Shown in pieces: positions 23,201 through 35,200 of a stretch of DNA of 64,000 bases. Under the pieces are notes generated by a model, which was not told the origin of the DNA, searched no databases, and worked only from the letters and a program-made list of their open reading frames with translations. The stretch is from positions 3,224,001 to 3,288,000 of the forward strand of contig OZ038458.1 of the NCBI GenBank assembly GCA_964036195.1, given 5' to 3'. A program made the position numbers and the translations under genes. How positions within the stretch are numbered: position 1 is the first letter of the stretch; each line of letters starts with the position of its first letter. This stretch comes from Sphaerolaimus hirsutus. Its lineage: Eukaryota > Nematoda > Chromadorea > Monhysterida > Sphaerolaimidae.

Positions 23201-26200
23201 ACTTTTTACTACTATCCTTACAAAAATTTCTGTTGAAATAATACTGCCCCCTCGAATAGACCCCCCTCGAATTAACCCCCCTCAAATTTTTCTGGCGAAA
23301 TAATAAACCCCCATGGGGGTATTTTGTGGTAATATGGAAAATAAGTATGTAGCTAGTATAAACCCTGACATTTTACAGGGTCTTTTACGTGACACATGAC
23401 ATTTTACACTTTGCAGGGTCTTTTACATGGTCTTGAACTGCCCCCTGGGGGTATTTCAAGGAAGAACAATTCAATGGGGGGATAATTCGAGGTAATACAG
23501 CATATGCATTCCCCCCTATCACTCACTACACCACTCCCTCATACACTTTTATAAGCAACTGTGGTCAAGTCGGTGTCGTCACAAAAAATGAAGAAAAAAA
23601 CACGTTCGCAGCTCGTGGCGACAATCAACAACAAAAACCAGGCTCAGATGAAAACATTTTTTTTCTTGTGACGACAAGCGCTCAATGTCACATTGTCGCC
23701 AATCAAAAGCTTGTGCCGACAACAAGATTTTTTCGATCAAAAAAAGCGAACCGACAACGTGAAATTTTTAAAATGCTTATAACTCTGGGCTTATAACTCT
23801 GGAACAAAATCGCCGATTTATCTGAAATTTGGCATGTGAGTGCAACTAACTAGTGAGTATACTGACCTGTTTTTTCTCGCAGATATGGAACTTTATTCTG
23901 GATTTATGGAACTTTTTCACTTTTCGAATTGTCGGCACATTTTGCAGTGTAAACGCCGCTTAAATAAACGATGACGCCACGATGGAGTGTTTCCTTGTAA
24001 AAAATGCATAGCGTGCGGTCCGCCGAATATAATGGCAGTGAGTAATCACATGCACTTGCCACAACGGCCCCACGCACGCTAGTTGACATCGATACCAAAT
24101 GTCAACTGGTTCCGTTCCCAATTCAAAGCTTGCATTTCAGCGTCGATCGTCGGCTCGTCAGCACGCCTTGAATCGGGATCGGCATCAGTTGACATTTGGT
24201 GTCGATGTCAACTAGCTAGTGTGGGCCCAACGCCACATGTGACGAAAAGCGCATCCAACGTGACCAACTTCTCGCACGTGGATGGCGTGCTTCATGTCGC
24301 GGATGTGTCGCTCGCTCGCCGCCACGTACAGAATCGATGTCAACGGCTCCGTCATTTTCACCTGCATGTTCATTCACACGATCAGGTAAAGGCGCTGCGC
24401 ACACGCACGTACGCAGCATTCTTGCGCGGGGGGGGGGCGCATTGTATACGGAGCCCGGCGAACGGGGGGGGGGGGCGGCGCCCCCCCTCAATTTTGGCTC
24501 TAAAGTAATGGAATGGAGCCATGGCTCTGGCGCCATTTGTGGGCCCCAGCGCCATGGCATTATTGGCGTTGGCGCCAATATCTACTATATAGGTACCTAT
24601 TTATACCTAACTATTGTACTAGGACCGTGTTAGGTGCCTTTGTAAAGCTGTTAGACTCCGCAAACATATTTACATATCAAATGACAGGAAGGGGTTTGCG
24701 CTTTTTTTCGAAGTGCCTACAAAATCGCTTAAAAACGTGCTATTTCCGGCAAATTTTTCTATCCTGTCGGGGAACGGGGGGGGGGGGCGGCCGTGAGGGT
24801 GCACTTCTATGCACATATGCCCGGCCCGCATTTACGCCCGGCCCACACATAATGAAACCCGGACTGCACAAAAGCCCGGTCCGCACGTAACTGGTGCTAT
24901 GTGCGTGCGGGGCGTATGGGCGCGCCAGATGTATGTGCGTGCGGGGTTTGTGATCGCATACCCCACAACACCCCCCACATTTTACATTTTGTTTGAGCAT
25001 CCATTGATGAAAATGTCATCTAAAATGTCTTGTCACTCGACTTCTCGGTCAACTGAAGAAAAAAATCAAATTCCTATTCTACATAATATTTTCAGTTGAG
25101 GGGGGCTTTATTATTTCGTCAGAAAAATCGAAATTTTGTAGGGGGGGTATTGCGATGGCTGGGCTTGCTTGAGGGGGTTATTATTTCGTCAGAAAAATCA
25201 AAATTTTGTAGCTTTTCACATAAAGCAATTATGGTAGTGGCGGCCAAATACAAAGGGCTAAGCATTGTTCTCTCTTATTACCACTGTTCCCTGGCCTTTG
25301 TGTTTGTCGCGGCCAGTGTCATGTGCGGGCTGACGTAAACGCAGCCCTCCCCCTTCCTCACCGAGCCGGCGCGCACATATGCCTCGCGCGCACATACGAC
25401 CGGCACGCACATAGCACCAGTTATGTGCGGACCGGGTTTCAATGGCGCACCGCACACTGCAAAGTGTAACGATCGGGTCCGGACGTTTTAATTTTCGCCC
25501 GGGCAGAATAATAAAGTCAGTTCGGACGATTTTATTTACGACACATCTCAAAAAGTACTGAACTTTGGGTCGGTTCGGACGATTTTTAATTCAGCCCCTC
25601 TTTTTTAATTCCGCCTTTGAATTCCACCCAAAAATCGTCCGAACTTCCCGTTACACTTTGCAGTGTGCGGTGCGCCATTATGTGCTGGCCGGGCATATGT
25701 GCGTAAGAGGGCTGCTCCGCGACCGCCCCCCCTGCCTACGTGCTTGGCTGCACACACTAGTTTAATGAGAGCCAGTAAACTAAAAATTTGGAAAACTCAT
25801 AAATTCACTTTGAATGGCATATGAGTTTACTGGAATTAGGTGTTCGTCAACTGCAGTTAAACTACACTTAGTTGACCATGGGGAGTAAAAATAACTCATT
25901 CCAGTAGAATCAAATGTGCCTGCACACACTAGTTTACTACCGGTAAACTAACAATGTAGTAAAATATTATTTCAACTTCTGAGCGCAGCTGAGTTTACCG
26001 ACATGGGTTAATTTTTATCTCCGTCAACTGTAGTTGACGAACAGCTCATTCTGGTAAACTCAGCTGCGCTCAGAAGCTGATATATGAGTTTACTAAATTG
26101 TTAGTTTACCGGCAGTTAAGTAGTGTGCGTAGCGACTGTAGATAGGGGAGCAACAGTAGACGATCTGGCGTTTGTTTTATAGTCACCCACCAAAATCCAG

Positions 26201-29200
26201 AAATTGAATGAAACGATAAACCATCTTGAGCGTGCGTGAAGATCCACAAATAAAATGAGATGTTTTTGAACCTTTTTGTAATGAAACACTGAAAAATTCA
26301 ATTCAACAGGCCCGGAGACAATAAAAATAAGGAAAATAACAATTGAAAAGAAGATCTGACCCTGACACCAAACAGATTTCATTTTCACATCTTGAACTTG
26401 AGTAAAAAACTGCTCATGCAAAACACAAACCTTGGAATCAGAAAAAAGAACCCCCCCCCCAAAAAAAAAGAAAAAAAAGAAAAAAGAAAGGACCCCCAAC
26501 CCCCAGAAATAAACCCCGCCCACCGGGAACATAGTCCTCTGCGCCTTCAACTTGACAGGCTCATCCAAACATCCCGCATCACAAGCGTACAAATTTCCGC
26601 CGCTGCCGCCCGCAACGGACGCGTACTGAAGTCAGCCCCACACCCTGTAAAATGCCCTGTAAAATGTCAAATGTCATGCAAAGTATCTCAAGTCATGTAA
26701 AATGCCCTGCAAAATGGCAAAGTTTTGACATTTTGCAGGGCATTTTCCATGACGTTAAACACTTTGCATGACATTTGACATCTTACATGGCATTTGACAG
26801 GGTCCGGGAGTGGCACCAGGCGCGCCGTGTTGTCGTCTGCCACGGCGACCCAAATGTTGACGCGCGACGCGCGCGCCCCAAGCGAAATATTGGTGAAGGC
26901 AAAGTCTCGGTGGAGTTCGTCCGGTCGAGCAGCTAGTTCCAGATGGTGGTGCGTGAATTTTAGGGAACCCAGACTTTGGACTAGCGCCTGGGTTGGGGCG
27001 GGGGGTAATGCAGTTTTTTCTTTAAATTTCAATCAACTAAAACGAGAATAGCCGCTCAGCTAGACCATAAAAATAAATATGTTTAAGTCGAGGCGCAGTT
27101 TTTGTGTAGTCATTTTTATGATCAGACACTTCACGTACATATTTCGTACAAAATTTGAAATGAACATATCACTTATAAGTTCCCTGTAACTTGCAACTTC
27201 GGTTCATACTACTGTGCGGCGTTGGAAGCGATACAAATCATAGTGAACAGTCACTGCGAATGGTCCCGCACACCCACAATTATTGTAGCATATTGCCTAG
27301 TTTCAACTAGGGATTGCAGCTGCTTTTTTTTTAAAACGCCGCTTTTTATAAAAAAACGCAAGGGTCCCAGCGCTTTTTTTAAAAAAGAGCACTGTCAAAT
27401 TTTTTGTACCTATGCACTAGGTATTTTGTAATTTTTTCGCGCGCGAGCGCGCAATACCGCATGCAAATTGCCATTGGTGGTTGTTTTCATTGGTATTGTG
27501 GCATTTTTAGTGCCATTGCTTCTATTACTGCATGGTATCATGTAATCATAAGTTGTGATATGTCAGTCAAGTATATAATACCCGGCCAATGTGCTTCAAC
27601 ACACTTTTCTACAGTGTGAAACATCAGTGTCATGTATTAGCCTTCTCTTATAGCCATATTTAAGAAGTATCCCATGCTTAACTTCACTAGAAGTCACGAA
27701 ACATTCACAAACGGCGATATACATTACAAGTCAACATAAAATTGGATTTTTTTTCAGCAGAATTCAGGATTTTTAATGCTATCTCATGATTACACAGCCA
27801 TTCTATGACTATATATCATCACAAGTACTACCACTTGTCTGATATACCTGTATATATTGGCTACAGTGGGAAACATCAGTCTCGATGTATTAGCCTTCTT
27901 TTATAACCTTATTTAAGCACTATTTCATGCCTAACTGCAGTTGAACTACTTTCATGCCTAACTTCAGTTGAACTAGTATGTTATTTACATGTACATATTA
28001 TACAAATTGCAAAAGTAGTCATTGCATTTTATTTCGTTTGCGCATTAACTGTGATACAAAAGTTATTGGTGTGACTCGACACACATGTCATTGCATGGTA
28101 GTCACTGCCACGGCGAACCAATAATGAACAAATCAAATTTCAACTAACGACCATTTGACAAATAGCAATTTACATAACGAGTCAACACAAAATATAGATT
28201 TTTTTGGCATATAACCCCACTTATAATGCTATCCCATGGCTCCACAGCCATTCTACGGGAATATATAATCACAAGTACCGCTAATTGTATGATATACTTG
28301 TATATATTGACTCAGAACCATATTTGGGAGCTTTCTAGGTAATGTCTTGACATTTTTTGATAAAAACCAAAAATAAGCGCACTTTTAAAAAAAAAGCGAG
28401 GCTGTTAAAAAGCGCTTTTTATCCATCCCTAGTTTCAACACTTTGACGCCATGTGTACCATTTGCATATCTATTCTTGCGATTTCCTTATGCCTTCTACA
28501 CATTGAAAAAACACATCTTTATATTAATCTCCGCGAAGCCACCACCCCACAACAAAATCCGCCAGTCACGCACAATGTAAAATGTAAAGTAAAGTGTCAA
28601 ACGTCGTGTAAAATGTCACACAAATTTGTCAATTGTCTCTGAAATTCTTTTTGATTGACATTTTACATGACATTTGACACTTGACTTTACACTTTACAGA
28701 GTGAGGGACTGCCCCCAGTGCCCCCAAAGAAACCTGTGCGACCCCCTCGGCACCCCCCGTGTCCATCATCCTGGCACAGCCAGCCTTCTCCAGGGTCAAC
28801 CGCCACACGTAGGCCGTGTGCACGAGCATCTCCACACTGTCCATGTCCGCCCACAGCGCAGAGGGGTACAGCAGCGTGTTGTGCGTGTTGTAGCACAGCT
28901 CCGCTGGTTCCAACGGGGATTGGGGGGTGCTAGAGTTCTGCGGGGGGGGGGGTGGAATGTGATAAGAGACACAAAATGTTAATAGCATACTACGACCTAC
29001 AATGGGTGAACTTAAGCTAGCGACTGGAAAATTGTTGACTGAAGTAATTTTCCAATGGTGAGCGACAAGTAAACTCTCAAATGACAAGTGATTTCAGTAA
29101 CATATCCATATTGTGACTTACAAAATTTCTTGTCATTTGACTTACCAACTAAATGTAAATGTTTACTAATTTTCTTGTTACGTGTGCGTTTGCCTCATTG

Positions 29201-32200
29201 ACACCAGAATTTATGCATATCACGCTGTAAAACATGACCTAAATTAAAACTGAAACTAAATAAAATAAATGATGTCCAACGATCACGCCAATCACGATCA
29301 CCATTAACTCTCCATATTTTCATGAATTAACGGGGGGGGCTAAAATGGAGCCCCCCGCAGCCCCCCAAATTTACCCCCCACCAACCGGGATCTCCTCCCC
29401 AGTATTCCTCTCAAACCTTGGCGCGCGCGCATTCGCCAACAACACATATCTGGTGGCGTTAATCCTGTCGCCGTTGAGCGTCTGCGGCGCCAGGGAATCG
29501 CTCACGCTGAAGCCAACCGTCCACAAACGGGACCAGGCGTCAGAGTGGGTTGCGTCCATCTGCCAGTGTAGAATGTATGTAAAATGGAGACATAGGGGTC
29601 CCCAATGGGGTGGCGGGGGGGGGCAACCCACCATAAAGAGTCTATTACATCGAGCCGGTTACATATATACCGTTTTTCTTCGAAATACCCACCCTCAAAT
29701 GATTATCAAAACACGAATGTGAAAAAATCAGCAAACTCCGGCGATACCGTTGATTTTATATTAATGTTCGCCCAAAATCCAGAAATTTTCAGAAAAACAA
29801 AGGGAGATTTAAAAAAGGTATTTATAGCACATAAACGACCAAATATAGATGAAAACAGGCAATAAGACAGCTGAACTAGTGATTTTGATGGTGAGAATTG
29901 ATAAAAAGTCTATCAACGATTGTGAACAAAGATTGGGGCAAAATTTCATCAAAACGCTCCGGGTTCAGGGGATAGTAGCCAAAAATTTGCCTCCGGGAGG
30001 GATATAGGGCTGGGCGATTTGGGAGGTACCCCCTTGGAGACCCCCTGCACTCTGACCTGCGCGGGGGGTACGGCCAGTGCCTTGGTCAACTCTCTCAGGG
30101 CGACCCCTTCCAACCCCTTGCGCGCAGCCTCGTACAGGTCCAGTTTGCTGGGCTCAGATACGGACACGGCGCTGGTGAAACGGTACGATTCCGATGTGCG
30201 CCCCCGGACCGCTGTGGGGGGGGGGGGTGTTTGGGGAGATTGGGACATCGGTTGCCACTTTCATCAATGCCTTGTAAAATTTCAAATGGCATGCGGTGTC
30301 AAATGTCATGAAAAATGCCCTGGAAAATGGCAGTTTGCCTTTTTACCGGATATTTTAATGACTTTTGACAGTTTGCATGACATTAGACATTTCACAGAGC
30401 CTGGAAGTGATCCTAGAAATTGTGGAGCCGAAAATTGGCTTGCTCAATTTGAGATTAGCACAAAAATATTCAAGGTTAGTTGAATTCGACAGTTGAGCAC
30501 AAATTCAACTTAGTTGAATTGCATAAAATTGAAATTCCGGTTAAAAACGCAATAGTCACAGTTATCATTGGAGCCATATAGTTCATTGCAAAAATGTTGC
30601 CGGCTTCAAACTGCAAATAAATTTTCAACTATTAAATCGAGATAATACCCGAACGGAAAAAAGTTCTCGTGAATCACGAATGGAATACCATCTATCTCAA
30701 CTAACGATGGCAAACCCCCCAAAAAAGTATTTAAATTTTTAAGTGTTTTTTCCTAAATGAACTTTCGAATTTTCGAATTTTTCCTGACATTTATTTTCGA
30801 ATTTAATAAAATTTTTGAATTTTCGAATCTTTTCTTGGCAATTTTCAATTTTTTTGGCTATTTTTCGAATTTTTTTCCAGATAATTTTCGAATTTTTTGG
30901 GAAAAATATTGAATCTGAAGCTTTTAATGCAGAATTTGACTGTTTCGGAAGTGGCTATACTCGGCAGATGTGATACTCTACAAATAGATATGATTTATGT
31001 CTTCAGCTGGCAGACAGCCAACCAAAAACTTTTGAACCGACTCCCCACTGCACTCCACTTCAACTTTGAATCGGTTCAGTCAGCTGTAAGTTCACTGCGG
31101 ACTGTGGTTATGACGTCATGATGGAGTGTTACTGCCACAAAAATGTATAATGTAATGTTGCCTGAGTGATGTAATGTTGCCTGAGTTTAGCACACTGAGC
31201 GTACTCAGTTCATACAGTGCTAACTTCACAAAATACACAGCTACTTCTCACACCAATACTTGAAACCACCCTTTTATCTTTGATCACATATCTTTTACTT
31301 AGACCTAAATATGTGCAGTTCCTATGGGCCATCCCCAACACCTGTAAAATGCTCTGTGAAATGTCAAATGTTATGCAAAGTGTCTAAAGTCATGGAAATG
31401 CTGTGGAAAATGGCAAATATGTTAGCAATTTTCCTGGCCATTTTCATAACTTTTGACACTTTGCATGACATTTCACATTTTACAGGGCATTTTACATTTC
31501 ACCATTTTTGGACGTTTTTTTGTTTTGTACGCTGTTTTGTTTTGTTTGGATGCTTTTTCAAATGCACCGCGTATCAGATACGATTTATTTAGCACGTTGA
31601 ACTTAAGAACGGTTTTGTTGCCTTGAATTTCCTGAAAAATTCGAAAAGTATTTTCGAACTTTTTGAAAAATAAATCGATTTTTAAGTGTTTTTTTCTAGG
31701 GGTGAAATAAAAATTCGAAAATTCCGAAAAAAATTCGAAAATGTTTTCGACACTTTGCAATGTTTTTTTTGCCATCGTTAATCTCAACACGATCAAGCGA
31801 TGCGCGTGCATTTTTTCAAACAGAACATTTTTTAAACCGACCAAGTGTAGAAGTGAATGATGGCAAGGCTGCGCTAACTAAAACGACCTGCCCGTCTGCA
31901 AGATCGACTTTCTTCGTGAGCACTTGCACACTTTGGCCGCTGTCCAACTGCGAAAATCATGGCCCTCTAAAAATACATTGTCAGTCTAAACGATGAAATT
32001 TTTTACTGTTTGTTAATTTTGTTACATTGTTTACTGGGTATTCTCAAAGATGACTTTTTCGAGAAAAAATTCCCAAAAAATAGACAGCGAGATTCTTTCA
32101 AAGTCTATGTCGAGCGATAAAACGTGCTGATTATGGGTTACATCAGGGACGTACGCAGGATTTTTGAGCGGGGGGGGGGGCGGATTGTATACGGAGCCCG

Positions 32201-35200
32201 GCGAACGGGGGGGGGGGCGGCGCCCCCCCCCTAAAATTTTGCCCTATAGTAAAGGAATAGAGCCATGGCGCTGGCGCCATTTGTAGGCGCCAGCGCCATG
32301 GCAGTATTGGCGTTGGCGTTGGCGCCAACGTCTACCATATAGGTATCTATTTATACCTATATATGGTACTAGGTCCGCTTTTGGCACTGTTGGACACTTT
32401 TCTAGTGCAATTTGACGCCTGAAAAGACATATTAAAGAATGGGGTGGGGATTTGCGCGCTTGCGCGCCAAAAAATTTTTAAAGTGCCTACAAGTTCGCCT
32501 CAGAAAAGTGCCATTTCTGGCAAATTTTTCTGTCCGGACCGGGAACGGGGGGGGGGCGGCCGCCCCCCCCCCCTGCGTACGTCCTTGGGTTACATAGTAT
32601 GAAGTGTCTTCGATACACCATTGGCGGCCCAGACACAAGTTGATACATGGCGCCACAACTTTGTCGCTTTTTGCATGACTATACTCGGCGGACCGCAAAG
32701 TATGCGCCGAAAATTAGTTATGTCTTAGTCGATAGCGCCAGGGGTCTCGAATGGGGGGGGGGGTTGGGGGGTTACCCCCGAACTTCCCATCGAACTTCGC
32801 AACAAATGGCAAACTAAAGCCATAGCGTTGCTTTTATAATAATCTGCCCCCAAAATCCAGACATTACAAGCTATCATTATCTATATCTACGGTTGGTCAA
32901 AATAGATTTTGATGCCGCCCCGTTGTAAAAATAGGTCAACAGTCAACTGGTCCATATATCCAGATATTTTAATCACGTATAATTAACCTCGAATGGCGGC
33001 CCGTACATTTGTTGACACCTGTGTGTCAACTGGTCTGTGTCAACTCAGATTTCGACTTTACGTGTCGCAGAGCGATCTTCCAATGCACATGCGGCAATCT
33101 TGAAATATAAATATTAAGGCAAGTGCATTGAAAGATCGCTCTGCGACCCGTGAAGCCGAAATCTAAGTTGACACTGACCAGGTGCCAATCCCAAGCCCTG
33201 TAAAGTGTAAAGTAAAGTGTCAAATGTAAAGTCAAATGCAAAGTAAAGTGTCAATTGTCATGCAAAGTTCAGTAACAAAATCTTTTCTTTTTTGTTTTGA
33301 TTGACACTTGACTTTGCATTTGACTTTACATTTGACACTTTACTTTACACTTTACAGGGCTTGGGACGGCTCCGCACCTGTACGCACAAACGCCCGGCGC
33401 GCACAAACGCCTGGCACGCACAAAATGGAAGTCCGGTACGCACAAACGCCCGGTATGCACAAAAATTGTAGCTGTGTGCGTGCCGCACAATGTGCGTGCC
33501 AGTCGTTATGTATTTGTATACTCCAGTCACTTTACACCCTGCACGCATGGTTCCCGCTGGAAGCGTGCCAACGATGTTTTACCCATGCGATTTTCAAGGT
33601 TGAAAAGTTGAAAAAAGTCATCTCTCTAACGATACTCATTTACTCTAACGATACTTATTCACACAATGATTTCTCTAATCTTTTATACAAAAATCGCATG
33701 CTTTATCATCGTTGGCACGCTTCCAACGTGAGACATAAATGAGTGCGAGGGCAGAGTATCATATCCGCCGAGTATAACGTTGCCACCAATCTCACCGAGT
33801 TTTTGAGTGCATGTTGGGTGCATTCACGTGTATTCACGGTACGCACAGAGCAGCATATTTGTGCGTACCGGACATTTGTGCGTGGCGGGCTCAATTTTGT
33901 GCGTGCCGGGCGTTTGTGCGCGCCGGGCGTTTGTGCGTAGGAGGCCTGGCCCCTTGGGACTGCCCCCAGGTGACACACAGGTGTCAACTAGAGTCCGGGA
34001 CGCCAATAACCACCAGAAGCACTCAACTGATAACTCAACGACCTCTAGAAAAGCGTAATTTCTTCAACAAAAAGCAACAACATCGTGTTCCAAAATCACC
34101 TACTAAAGTATCTATCTACTGCAATCGGTACCTTTTAAGAAAAAAGTTGACCATTTTTAGCATTTTAAAAAAATTTCTAAAAAATCCAGTCGAAAAACCC
34201 ACCCCAATCTCACCTTCTCAGCCCTATCATCAACCCCCTTCATTGATCCCAAATCCCTGCTCAATCTTAGCTCCACAGTTCTATCCAATGGATTATGCAC
34301 GGTGATAATTTGCACCAAAATGTTCGGGTGCACTCTGTGCGCGTAATTACGGAGCTCTAAAATAACGCATTCTCCAGGGGAGCTGGAGTAGCATCTGGGA
34401 GATTTGTTGGAGATTCTGGAGTTAAGTGAAAGCGTTTTGTAAAGTGACAAGTTATCCCACAGTTGCAAGTGATACATAAGTATGTTCGGTACGTAAAATC
34501 ACTTTTCGTGAAATTCGTTTTACTGAAGTTGTAAATATTATCTATTGTGTGTGTCCCAAATTGGAACATGGGCCAGACCTCCCAAACCCAGCAAAATGTC
34601 AAATTTATTATTATTTTTTACAGAACGTGTCATTTTTCAAGACTTTTGACACTTTCGACAGGATCTGTAAATAGCACCTGGTGGAAAAAAATGAATCACA
34701 CCAACTATCGTCACAGATAGCTGCAAATCACAATATCTTGGTATTTTTAAAAAAATATGAAAATAAGAGCACGCAGAGAAAAAGCAGGGCGAGTGCAGGC
34801 GGACGCACTTGAACACGGTGGCGACGCCCTGGTCATACTGCAGGGCGCTGCCCAGGGCCACGTCCACCTGGGGCAGGTGCACCTCCGCTTGGATCAGCAC
34901 CGACACGCCAGTGTCCAGCGACAGTTCTCCTGGCGAAGCGCCTGTGATGAGCAGGGACGTAGCCAGGATTTTTGAGCGGGGGGGGGGCGGATTGTATACG
35001 GAGCCCGGCGAACCGGGGGCGCGGCGCCCCCCCCCCCTAAAATTTTACCCCTGTTGTAGGGGAATGGCGCCATGGCGCTGGCGCCATTCGTAGGCGCCAC
35101 GCCATGGCGCCACTGGCGTTGGCATTGGCGCCAAAACAACAGTATACGTCTGTATTTTGAGAAATTGCGTCCATTTTCACTGGCTTTTAGGCCGCGGAGA

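Larger units (their letters stand above)
15358..23959. mobile_element. 8.6-kb composite DNA transposon in intron 11, absent from copy B
   Basis: Inverted ends AGCGGCGTTTACACTGC at 15358 and GCAGTGTAAACGCCGC ending at 23959. TTAA lies outside each end (15354-15357 and 23960-23963), consistent with TTAA target choice, though the T/A-rich context makes the exact TSD ambiguous. Subterminal regions repeat GTGCCGACAACAA and CGAACCGACAAC. The matching place in copy B (about 58855) is uninterrupted. No transposase was recognised; the body is built of other repeats listed separately. Confidence 0.85.
6036..29250. repeat. Duplicated locus, copy A
   Basis: The segment matches about 45990-64000 in the same orientation, from inside a long-TIR repeat, through gene X's last exons, to KIAA2013 intron 7. 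Exons are nearly identical; spacers differ mostly by whole-element insertions (for example 8.6 kb at 15358-23959 here, and 1.1 kb at 60813-61911 there). The right match ends only because the window ends. Confidence 0.92.
32995..34002. mobile_element. GTTGACACCTG-ended MITE with three further elements nested inside it
   Basis: Outer arms TTGTTGACACCTGTGTG and its inverse at about 33975-33990. A hairpin with CAGGTGCCAATCCCAAG ends is inserted in it; an array element (33368-33952) is in that; and a TA-target MITE (33519-33774) is in the array. Confidence 0.65.

Noticed and set aside
24083-25099. Several 60-140-codon open frames in GC-rich repeats
   Set aside because: They read through GGCGCC and GCCCGG repeat arrays on both strands and show no conserved domain; the real coding exon here is the minus-strand KIAA2013 exon 11.
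28674-28982. Plus-strand frame over KIAA2013 exon 8
   Set aside because: Shadow of the minus-strand exon, which matches the known family.
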